Origin: Bacteroidota bacterium
GTDB taxonomy: Bacteria > Bacteroidota > Bacteroidia > JACCXN01
Reading direction: 5' to 3'
Length of the DNA: 6,221 bases
NCBI GenBank assembly: GCA_947462515.1
Contig: CANHPJ010000115.1
Coordinates: 1-6,221, forward strand
Shown here: one piece after another, positions 1 through 5,744 of the stretch
Numbering within the stretch: position 1 is the stretch's first letter
Layout: every line of letters starts with the position of its first letter
Notes under the pieces: generated by a model
The model's database searches: none
What the model was told of the DNA's origin: nothing
What the model saw: only the letters and a program-made list of their open reading frames with translations
Position numbers and translations under genes: made by a program

Positions 1-249
1 ATCCCGCTAAACAATTTTTTGCTCAAGAGATTATAAGTTTTTTTGAGAACTATTTATTTTGTCTGGTTAATAATGCTAATAGTCCAATGTTAGCCTGTTT
101 GCAGAATAAAAACACCCTATTTGCCTTCTCCCTGCATTAATAAAATGATTTAACTGTTTAATCTAAAGTGCTATAGGTCAATTTGCTAAAGCTATATAAT
201 TGACATTAAAACTGATTCAGGAAATGGATTTGTGTTTTGCGTTTTAGTG

Positions 250-275
250 TTTTTGTTTATTATAATAAACAAAAA
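250..275. repeat. perfect 26-bp AT-rich palindrome
   Basis: TTTTTGTTTATTA at 250-262 is followed directly by its exact complement at 263-275, with one G-C pair per half. It has a T-run at one end and an A-run at the other, so it could end transcription in either direction, or it could be a protein-binding site. No gene adjoins it inside the window. Confidence 0.75.
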
Positions 276-380
276 ATAGTAAAAATTGCTTATCATGGCA
301 AACGTTTTCAATAAAAATAGTTGTTAGTATATGATATTCAGTTATTTATATTAAATAAACTGGCATGAAAAATTCATAAA

Positions 381-488
381 TCCTTCGAGGTCGACATATT
401 GCGGTATATTGTTTTTATAAACATAAAATCTCATCGGACTAATAGTGAAATCCTGTTTTTAACCAATAATGAATCCCTTGCCGATTAT
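381..488. repeat. eroded REP-like hairpin cluster
   Basis: Three remnants resemble the hairpins at 1195-1258. TCCTTCGAGGTCG (381-393) matches 1195-1207 at 11 of 13 bases. AATCCCTTGCCGATTAT (472-488) matches 1243-1259 at 14 of 17 bases. AATCTCATCGGACTA (427-441) is a weaker relative. Changes in the arms and loop leave none able to fold perfectly. Matching order and similar spacing suggest an old tandem array rather than single chance hits. Confidence 0.4.
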
Positions 489-797
489 CAAATTTTATTC
501 ATACAGTGTTTCTAAATGCAGGCGCCATTTTGTAAACCAAATTTATGGCACGTTGGAGCTAAGTGTAACTGGCAATGGCCAGTCTTTAAGAGATAAGCCT
601 TAAAATAGATTGAGAATGAAAAATTTATTTTTCTAGAAAATAAAATAGGCAAGGTTTATCATAAATAGTTGTTTGTGGGTGAGCTAAATAGATGTTTTAA
701 GCGCATAACATCAAAAACGGGCGCAATCTGATTTCCGACTAGAAAGCTTTTCTATTAATTTCAATAGTATTTCTTCACTCGCATTTGCTTAAGGACT

Positions 798-822
798 GGT
801 TTATAAAAAAACCGATTTTTTT
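798..822 (+). terminator. weak plus-strand hairpin with T-tract
   Basis: GGTTT (798-802) pairs with AAACC (809-813) over a 6-nt loop and is followed by GATTTTTTT. The stem has only 5 pairs and no plus-strand gene lies upstream in the window, so it may be a chance structure in AT-rich DNA. Confidence 0.2.
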
Positions 823-1004
823 ATTTCTCCACTACCAATTTGATTCTGATCAATTTGCAAGCAGGAGAATATGGGTAATAAACTATCATTCTGGAAAAAT
901 AAAAACCTTCATCAATAGATGCTATCCAAAAAGAATAAAATAATAGGTTTAAACAGTCATATAAGCTTGTTTTTTTATTATTTCGCTGGCTTTTTAAATA
1001 AAAA

Positions 1005-1038
1005 ATCGGCTCGGTTTTTGAACTATTTCATAAAACCG
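1005..1038 (-). terminator. possible minus-strand terminator far downstream of uvrC
   Basis: The arms CGGTTTT (1012-1018) and AAAACCG (1032-1038), plus TGAA/TTCA inside them, give an 11-bp stem with one bulged T and a 4-nt loop. On the minus strand it is followed by AGCCGATTTTTTATTT, so the T-tract begins six bases late. It lies more than 600 bases beyond the uvrC stop, and no nearer terminator was found. Confidence 0.35.
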
Positions 1039-1194
1039 GTGCTTGCTGCATGATAGTAGGAATGATGTTTATGAGCATGTTTCGATGTTTGGTGGAGCCC
1101 TCAGATTTTATAATATTTAGGACTGTACAGACTCTAGAAAAAGGGAAAATTATAATCAATTATCAAAACGAATTGCCCTAAGTTGACGCATATG

Positions 1195-1258
1195 TCCTCC
1201 GGGGTCGCGCCGCTTCATGAAAACAATTTGCTTTAGACATTTAATCCCTTCGGGATTA
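1195..1258. repeat. REP-like hairpin pair, one intact and one eroded
   Basis: TAATCCC (1242-1248) and GGGATTA (1252-1258) form a perfect 7-bp stem on a TTC loop, followed by TGCACATTACC. About 35 bases upstream, TCCTCCGGGGTCG (1195-1207) looks like the loop and right arm of a GACCCC-TCC-GGGGTC hairpin whose left arm has decayed. Hairpin pairs of this style occur scattered in many Bacteroidota genomes, which I recall as REP-like elements. The hairpin is seen directly; the family assignment is inference. Confidence 0.5.
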
Positions 1259-1643
1259 TGCACATTACCACAATTATGTTAACCTCAAATAAAAAATTTG
1301 CACTCATCTCAGCTTTAAACTCATACTATATCTCCATATCTAATTTATCTTCAATGAATAAGGCTTTTTTGCAGCCGGCATACTATTTATTCTGAGTAGT
1401 ATAATCTCCCGGGTTTTATAGGCATGTAAAATAGCTAAAACTATTATTTGTTTCGATGCTTCGTTAATTAAATAATGTATGTGATAAGGAAAAAGTTTTA
1501 ACAAAGCAGTACGCAATTCTTTGCATTTTACTTCAAAACCTTAGGGTGATAGTAAAATATGTTTTTGAGCTTCTCTTAGGCGATAAATAAATTCAGTGCA
1601 TTAAGAAACATAAGGAATTCTATCACCGAGAATGCCTGGTGGC

Positions 1644-3458
1644 TTAAGCTGGAATAGCCTTAAAATAATCAAAAACCAGACTTCCTTTGGCTTTGCCTAA
1701 AGTCTCCTGAAGTTCTTCGAGCTTGCACTCTCTGATACGTTTTACCGATTTGAATTTGAGTAGCAGTTTTTGTGCCGACTCATGGCTTATACCTTTTATT
1801 TCGGTTAGTTCAGATTTGATAGTTCCTTTTTCTCTTCGGCTACGGTGGTGTGTTATGCCAAAGCGGTGGGCTTCATTTCGAATATGCTGAATGACTTTTA
1901 GCGATTCTGATTTTTTATCGAGATAAAGAGGCAGAGAATCTCCAGGGTAATAAATTTCTTCCAGTTTTTTTGCTATTCCAATAATTCCGACTTTTCCCCT
2001 TAGCCCGAGTTTCTCCAAGCTTATAAGAGCGGAGCTTAGCTGGCCTTTTCCGCCGTCAATTACTATCAGCTGGGGCAAAGGTTCGTTTTGTTCCAAAACG
2101 CGCTTATATCGCCTGTAAATGACTTCTTCCATTGAGGCAAAGTCATTTGGCCCTTCCACTGTTTTTATGTTAAAGTGTCTATAGTCTTTTTTGCTTGGTT
2201 TACCATCTTTAAAGACAACGCATGCAGCCACCGGATAAGCACCTTGTATGTTGGAGTTATCGAAGCATTCGATGTGACGTGGCTGTTCTGTAAGGCGCAG
2301 GTCTTTTTTCATCTGCTCCATAATCCTTTTGGTATGTCTTTCTGGATCAACAAGTTCTGTTTGTTTCTTCTTTTCTAGCTGATAATATTTTGTATTGCGT
2401 TCTGAAAGTTCAAGTAAGGTTTTTTTCTCTCCTCTTATGGGTATGGTGAAGGTGATTCCAGGAAGTTCCATCTCCAGTTCAAAGGGAATAATAATCTCCC
2501 GGGCATTGCTGTTAAACCGTTGCCTTAACTCCCCAATAGCGAGTTCAAGCAGCTGCTCGGGGCTTTCGTCGAGTTTCTTTTTAAGTTCTATGGTATGTCC
2601 TTGAATGATGGCTCCATTGACTACTTTTAAAAAGTTTACGTATCCAAATTCTTCCTCTATGCTGATGGAAAAAACATCCACATTATTTATTGTTGGGCTA
2701 ACCACGGCCGATTTACTTTGATAGGTTTCGAGCATGGCAATTTTGTCCTTTATCAATTGTGCTTTTTCAAACTCATAATTGTCGGCATATTCTTGCATCA
2801 TTTCTTTTAGATGCTTCAAAAAACTAGTGATATTACCTTTTAGGATTTCTCTGATTTCTGAAATAATAGCATTGTATTCGCTCGTAGACTGGAATGCTTC
2901 GCAAGGACCACTGCAATTGCCAATGTGATATTCCAAACAAACTTTGAATTTGTTTTTGCTTATATTCTGTTCGCTTAGGTTAAGGTTGCAGTTACGGAGT
3001 TTAAAAAGTTGCTTGATGAGGTCTAAAACCGCATACATCATTTTGACATTGGCATAAGGGCCAAAATATTGTGAACCATCTTTTATGAGGTTTCTGGTAG
3101 GAAAAACTCTTGGAAACACTTCGTTTTTTATACAAATCCAGGGATATGTTTTATCATCTTTCAGGAGTATATTATACCTGGGCTGATGTTTTTTAATTAG
3201 GTTGTTTTCAAGCAATAAGGCATCTAGTTCGGTTTCTGTAATTATAAATCGAATGTCCTCTATGTTTTTAACCAGCGCCAATGTTTTGCCATTTAAAGTC
3301 TGATCTTTATTGAAATAAGAATGGACTCTTTTTTTCAGATTTTTGGCTTTACCTATGTATATAATAATGCCATCCTTATTGAAATACTGATATATACCCG
3401 GGTTTGAAGGGAGAGATTGTAAAATACGGGAAATATTATCGTTGTTGGAATTTATCAT
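1644..3458 (-). CDS. uvrC: UvrABC excinuclease subunit C
   Basis: This is the nuclease subunit of nucleotide excision repair. It is recruited to UvrB on damaged DNA and cuts on both sides of the lesion. The protein has 604 residues counted from the ATG, close to the family's usual length. The N-terminal GIY-YIG nuclease shows GIY at 21-23, YIG at 34-36, and the likely catalytic Arg44, Glu84 and Asn96. Four cysteines (157, 174, 182, 186) match the Fe-S cluster site of UvrC. A UVR motif for UvrB contact lies near 220-255. The RNase H-like 5' nuclease follows, with ECFDNSN (Asp400), VIDGGKGQL (Asp468) and the NEAHRF histidine (531). A C-terminal helix-hairpin-helix region covers about 550-602. 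A TTG lies directly before the ATG, but the ATG is the better start; the next in-frame Met is about 140 residues in, and a stop lies upstream at 3489-3491. No terminator follows closely. Confidence 0.98.
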   Translation of the reverse strand: MINSNNDNISRILQSLPSNPGIYQYFNKDGIIIYIGKAKNLKKRVHSYFNKDQTLNGKTLALVKNIEDIRFIITETELDALLLENNLIKKHQPRYNILLKDDKTYPWICIKNEVFPRVFPTRNLIKDGSQYFGPYANVKMMYAVLDLIKQLFKLRNCNLNLSEQNISKNKFKVCLEYHIGNCSGPCEAFQSTSEYNAIISEIREILKGNITSFLKHLKEMMQEYADNYEFEKAQLIKDKIAMLETYQSKSAVVSPTINNVDVFSISIEEEFGYVNFLKVVNGAIIQGHTIELKKKLDESPEQLLELAIGELRQRFNSNAREIIIPFELEMELPGITFTIPIRGEKKTLLELSERNTKYYQLEKKKQTELVDPERHTKRIMEQMKKDLRLTEQPRHIECFDNSNIQGAYPVAACVVFKDGKPSKKDYRHFNIKTVEGPNDFASMEEVIYRRYKRVLEQNEPLPQLIVIDGGKGQLSSALISLEKLGLRGKVGIIGIAKKLEEIYYPGDSLPLYLDKKSESLKVIQHIRNEAHRFGITHHRSRREKGTIKSELTEIKGISHESAQKLLLKFKSVKRIRECKLEELQETLGKAKGSLVFDYFKAIPA

Positions 3459-3461
3459 CAA

Positions 3462-3994
3462 TAAGGTTTTGCTTAAATCAGTGCTAATTTAAGCAAAACC
3501 ATAATGAAACAATAATTTAATGCATTTGGTTTTTGGAGCAGAAAATAAGGCATCTTCCTGACATAAATTCTAATGGAAGGTCAAAAGGAAATAATGCTTT
3601 AGAAAGTTTAAAAATTTTCTGAAGGTTAAAATCCTGATAAAATGGAATCTGAACTAAACGCTAAAAAACACAGATATTCAATGATTTTTTGTCTTATGGC
3701 GCTAAATTTTTTAGCCTATTGATTTTTCGAAAGAGGTTTTAAATAGGATTTAAGAGCGTTTCGAAAGGTGATTTATTCAGTTTTTTCTGCATAGCTTTAG
3801 TTAAGAGCAGCCTGCAGAGATTATATAACCAAATTGACAATGCCTTCTGGTTTTCAGATGCTATGTATAAGCAGAAAAAAACCACCGTATTCAGTTTGTT
3901 TTTTACCTTGTTAGCAAGCACAATATTGTTTGCCTTCATGAGTCATCAGGGGCAAGATATTCTGTCTCCTTATAAGTTTACGAGATTAGAAACC
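3462..3994. other. 533-base intergenic region between AP2 gene and uvrC
   Basis: Apart from the inverted repeat at 3465-3500 and the possible small ORF at 3863-4000, the stretch shows only short ORFs. One plus-strand ORF of 26 codons (3642-3722) begins MESELNAKKHRYSM and turns hydrophobic (FCLMALNFLAY), like the stub of a membrane protein. A GCTAAA-TTT-TTTAGC hairpin lies at 3701-3715. No match to the TAnnTTTG promoter box was found for uvrC. The region could hold the remains of a decayed plus-strand membrane gene, but no family is recognisable. Confidence 0.45.
3465..3500. repeat. perfect 14-bp inverted repeat before uvrC
   Basis: GGTTTTGCTTAAAT (3465-3478) and its exact complement (3487-3500) flank an 8-nt centre. 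The near arm ends 6 bases from the uvrC ATG, so the repeat would form a hairpin in the uvrC leader or serve as a dyad binding site. The minus-strand tail TTATTG is a poor T-tract and the plus-strand tail is A-rich, so it is a weak candidate as a terminator in either direction. Confidence 0.85.
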
Positions 3995-4000
3995 TTATAA
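3863..4000 (+). CDS. possible small membrane or secreted peptide
   Basis: This would be a 45-residue ORF on the plus strand, unlike every other gene here. It starts MYKQKKTTVFSLFF and has the layout of a signal peptide or single membrane anchor: a basic start (Lys3, Lys5, Lys6), about 17 hydrophobic residues, then a polar tail ending in FTRLETL. The frame is open back to 3743 but has no ATG before 3863. Its stop overlaps the 3' end of the convergent AP2 gene by 6 bases. No Shine-Dalgarno sequence or promoter box was found. A weak 66-residue minus-strand ORF covers much of the same DNA, so at most one of them is likely to be real. I recognise no family. Confidence 0.22.
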   Translation: MYKQKKTTVFSLFFTLLASTILFAFMSHQGQDILSPYKFTRLETL

Positions 4001-4558
4001 ATCTTGAAGAACCAATTCGGGCTTTTTGCTTATTTTATTCAAACTTTTAGTTTTACCAAATAATGCAAATGATTTCTCATTATAGGCTAAGGCAGCTTCT
4101 TCGGCAGTTTTAAAAAGGCCAAGATCATATCTTGATTCTCCATCATAGAGTATAGCCCTGAATTTTCCTTTGGTTTTTGTAACCCCCCTAAAGCCCGTTG
4201 TACTTTTGTTTTTCTTCATTTGTCTTCTTAGTTCTGGCATTGTTATCCATTCCAAGTTTTCAATGCGGCAATCCAAAGGATTACTGTTTTTGAAGCAAAC
4301 AAAAAGTTTTTTTACTGAGACAGGCTTCTCTACAAATTTTTCGGCTATGTATTTATGAAGGTAGATGGTTTCATTTTTATATCCTCCACTTTTAAGTGGA
4401 AAGTTTTTCCCAAACACGGGATAACCTGAGGCATGTTCCCTAAGGTTTTCTAGGAATCCAATGGCTTTAAAATAAGAATTGTTTGTTATTAGCTCATATG
4501 CCTTGTCTGATACTAGGGCATGTTTGTCTGCGTTTTTCAGCTTTAATTTATAAATCAT
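3995..4558 (-). CDS. AP2-domain protein with degenerate HNH-like region
   Basis: The protein has 187 residues and an ATG start. Residues about 62-106 resemble the HNH_3 fold of phage and homing endonucleases: YLHKYIAEKF followed by RIENLEWIT. The central segment, which normally carries an N-H-x-D/N metal-site motif, reads FVCFKNSN here and lacks the histidine, so nuclease activity is doubtful. Residues about 119-175 form an AP2 domain, recognisable by GFRGVTK, a short basic beta strand (KFRAILY), LGLFKTAEEAALAYN and the closing LN. AP2 domains bind DNA and in bacteria often sit next to HNH domains in mobile endonucleases. I infer a DNA-binding protein, perhaps a domesticated relative of a homing endonuclease; its target is unknown. 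It stands alone: a terminator lies upstream at 4797-4844, and the nearest downstream gene, uvrC, begins over 500 bases away. Confidence 0.85.
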   Translation of the reverse strand: MIYKLKLKNADKHALVSDKAYELITNNSYFKAIGFLENLREHASGYPVFGKNFPLKSGGYKNETIYLHKYIAEKFVEKPVSVKKLFVCFKNSNPLDCRIENLEWITMPELRRQMKKNKSTTGFRGVTKTKGKFRAILYDGESRYDLGLFKTAEEAALAYNEKSFALFGKTKSLNKISKKPELVLQDL

Positions 4559-4625
4559 TTCAATTTTTTTTGCGGTTCTAATCTTTACTATTGCAAAAAC
4601 AGTTCCGAATATTTTATCTATAAAA

Positions 4626-4663
4626 CAAAGTAAGTTGAAAACAGTTTTTGATGTGTCAAAAAC
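4626..4663 (-). promoter_or_regulatory. candidate promoter with overlapping dyad, AP2 gene
   Basis: On the minus strand a TTGACA (4654-4659) is followed by TTACTTTG (4626-4633), one base off TAnnTTTG, with slightly longer spacing than usual. A perfect dyad, GTTTTTGA (4644-4651) with TCAAAAAC (4656-4663) around a 4-nt centre, covers the -33-like element and could be an operator. The ATG lies about 70 bases further on at 4558. A repressor site is inference; the dyad could also be a chance hairpin. Confidence 0.35.
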
Positions 4664-4784
4664 GTGAAAAATTATAAAGTGTAAATATTAAATATTTTAT
4701 TCTTTAAAGCAAGATTTTTTCATAATAATTGAAAAAACAAGCATTAAATTCGGGCAAATGGGACTTTCTGGATAAAGTATTTAT

Positions 4785-4844
4785 TAATAAACAAAATGCC
4801 TGGATTTGAAATAGATGAACCCTCATCTAATTCAAATCCAGGCA
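4785..4844 (-). terminator. rho-independent terminator of the CoA transferase gene
   Basis: A 14-bp perfect stem (TGCCTGGATTTGAA at 4797-4810 with TTCAAATCCAGGCA at 4831-4844) continues, after one A-A mismatch, into a further 7-bp stem (4812-4818 with 4823-4829) and closes on a 4-nt loop. On the minus strand the stem runs straight into TTTTGTTTATT. It begins 38 bases after the CoA transferase stop codon, and it separates that gene from the AP2 gene. Confidence 0.92.
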
Positions 4845-4882
4845 GAGTTATTATACTTTTAGAAAGAGTTATGCAAGTAATA

Positions 4883-5536
4883 TCAAATTACCATTTCTGG
4901 TATTTCGCCTTCAACAATTAGTTTTCCTTCCGTTGCTTTTATAATTTCTTCTACAGAAACTCCGGGAGCTCTTTCTATTAGTTTAAATCCGTCGGGAGTG
5001 ACGTCTAAAACGGCTAATTCGGTAACTATTCTTTTAACACATTTTACACCCGTAAGAGGCAAAGAGCATTTAGGAAGCAATTTAGATTCCCCGGCTTTAT
5101 TTACGTGTTGCATAGCAACAATAATGTTTTTTGCAGAAGCCACTAAATCCATTGCGCCACCCATTCCTTTAACCATTTTTCCGGGAATTTTCCAGTTGGC
5201 AATATCGCCTTGCTCACTTACCTCCATAGCTCCCAAAACAGTCAGGTGAACATGCTCTCCCCTTATCATAGCAAAGCTTGTGGCAGAATCAAAAAATGAT
5301 GAACCATTAACGGTTGTAATTGTCTGTTTTCCGGCATTGATTAAATCCGGATCTACTTCATTGTCATACGGAAACGGACCCATACCCAATAAACCGTTTT
5401 CTGACTGCAACACCACGTTTATTCCTTCTGGAATATAATTGGCAACCAATGTCGGGATTCCAATACCCAAGTTAACATAATATCCGTCTTTTAATTCTTG
5501 TGCAATTCGTTTTGCTATTCCTGATTTATCTAACAT
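4883..5536 (-). CDS. 3-oxoacid CoA-transferase, subunit B
   Basis: This is the beta subunit of a family I CoA transferase (ScoB/AtoA type), which moves CoA between succinyl-CoA or acetyl-CoA and a 3-oxoacid such as acetoacetate, in the cytoplasm. The 217 residues match the usual subunit length. The catalytic motif SENG is at 45-48, with Glu46 expected to form the glutamyl-CoA thioester. Other family marks are LGIGIPTLVANYIP near 23-36, the glycine-rich GMGGAMDLV near 124-132, and the C-terminal PLTGVKCVKRIVTELAV. The substrate cannot be fixed from sequence; 3-oxoadipate and butyrate-acetoacetate transferases look alike. Subunit A, needed for activity and normally adjacent, is not within the window. 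The gene is bracketed by terminators on both sides, so it appears to be transcribed alone. The ATG at 5536 gives the expected N-terminus (MLDKSGIAKRIA). Confidence 0.95.
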   Translation of the reverse strand: MLDKSGIAKRIAQELKDGYYVNLGIGIPTLVANYIPEGINVVLQSENGLLGMGPFPYDNEVDPDLINAGKQTITTVNGSSFFDSATSFAMIRGEHVHLTVLGAMEVSEQGDIANWKIPGKMVKGMGGAMDLVASAKNIIVAMQHVNKAGESKLLPKCSLPLTGVKCVKRIVTELAVLDVTPDGFKLIERAPGVSVEEIIKATEGKLIVEGEIPEMVI

Positions 5537-5570
5537 GATTATTTAATTTGAATGAAGTCTGAATTTTAAC

Positions 5571-5610
5571 AAAAACAAAACTACAAAAGTTTCGGAAAAC
5601 TTTTGTAGTT
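5571..5610 (-). terminator. rho-independent terminator of the coiled-coil protein gene
   Basis: A 14-bp perfect stem (AACTACAAAAGTTT at 5579-5592 with its complement at 5597-5610) closes on a 4-nt loop, CGGA on the plus strand. On the minus strand it is followed by TTGTTTTTGTT. It lies 134 bases after the stop of the gene at the right edge and 34 bases before the CoA transferase start, so it should end the upstream transcript. Confidence 0.9.
5576..5583 (-). promoter_or_regulatory. candidate -7 box of the CoA transferase promoter
   Basis: The minus strand reads TAGTTTTG, an exact match to the Bacteroidota -7 consensus TAnnTTTG. It would start transcription about 5570, giving a leader of roughly 30-35 bases before the ATG at 5536. 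No convincing TTTG -33 element lies at the usual distance, because that position falls in the terminator stem. The box shares bases with the terminator stem and T-tract. Support is a single short motif in the right place. Confidence 0.4.
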
Positions 5611-5744
5611 AATATTACTGTTTATATTGTTCTTTTTAGTGATCAAAGAACATGTTTTTTATCCTTTAATCTTTATGCATAATCTTCTATTAAAATTTTG
5701 CGTTTTTCTTGAAATTTCAAGATGTTGACCATAGGGGTTAAATG

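Larger units (their letters stand above)
1..1643. other. 1.6-kb region without a recognisable gene
   Basis: All six frames are broken by frequent stops, and no reading frame of 60 codons or more exists. The DNA is visibly more AT-rich than the genes to the right. I saw no tRNA T-loop pattern, no SRP, RNase P or tmRNA core motifs and no rRNA. What can be seen are the palindrome at 250-275, the REP-like remnants at 381-488 and 1195-1258, small hairpins such as 568-583, and two weak terminators. Decayed repeats are the best-supported content. An unrecognised small RNA cannot be excluded. Confidence 0.6.

Noticed and set aside
200..232. TTG and TGGATTTG resembling a plus-strand Bacteroidota promoter
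   Set aside because: The -7 box has a mismatch at the key A and no gene follows; the palindrome at 250 would lie at once in the transcript.
592..661. GATAAGCCTT/AAGGTTTATC arms around an AT-rich hairpin (624-644)
   Set aside because: It could be a structured RNA, but the outer arms need a G-U pair and the inner stem is only A-T, so the evidence is too weak for a feature.
1545..1627. 8-bp inverted repeat GGTGATAG...CTATCACC bounding 83 bases
   Set aside because: It could suggest a miniature element, but the match stops at 8 bases, there is no target duplication, and such pairs are expected by chance.
2175..2378. 67-codon plus-strand ORF inside uvrC
   Set aside because: It lies opposite the conserved RNase H-like part of uvrC and has no recognisable features, so it is a frame shadow.
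1401..2503. 13-base repeat ATAATCTCCCGGG at 1401-1413 and 2491-2503
   Set aside because: The second copy is inside uvrC coding sequence, and one 13-base match in 6 kb is near what chance allows.
2395..2604. 69-codon plus-strand ORF inside uvrC
   Set aside because: The serine-rich translation is the antisense image of uvrC codons.
3739..3939. 66-codon minus-strand ORF beginning MKANNIVLANKVKNKL
   Set aside because: It matches no family I recognise, has no promoter or ribosome-site support, and lies opposite a plus-strand ORF whose N-terminus looks more like a real signal sequence.
4170..4358. 62-codon plus-strand ORF inside the AP2 gene
   Set aside because: It is antisense to the conserved HNH-like and AP2 segments. 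Its hydrophobic look comes from complementing lysine-rich codons.
4998..5249. 83-codon plus-strand ORF inside the CoA transferase gene
   Set aside because: It is opposite a strongly conserved gene and has no family signal.
5707..5722. 16-bp palindrome TCTTGAAATTTCAAGA after the right-edge gene
   Set aside because: It leaves no room for a stable hairpin loop and has no T-tract on the minus strand. It is short enough to be chance in AT-rich DNA.
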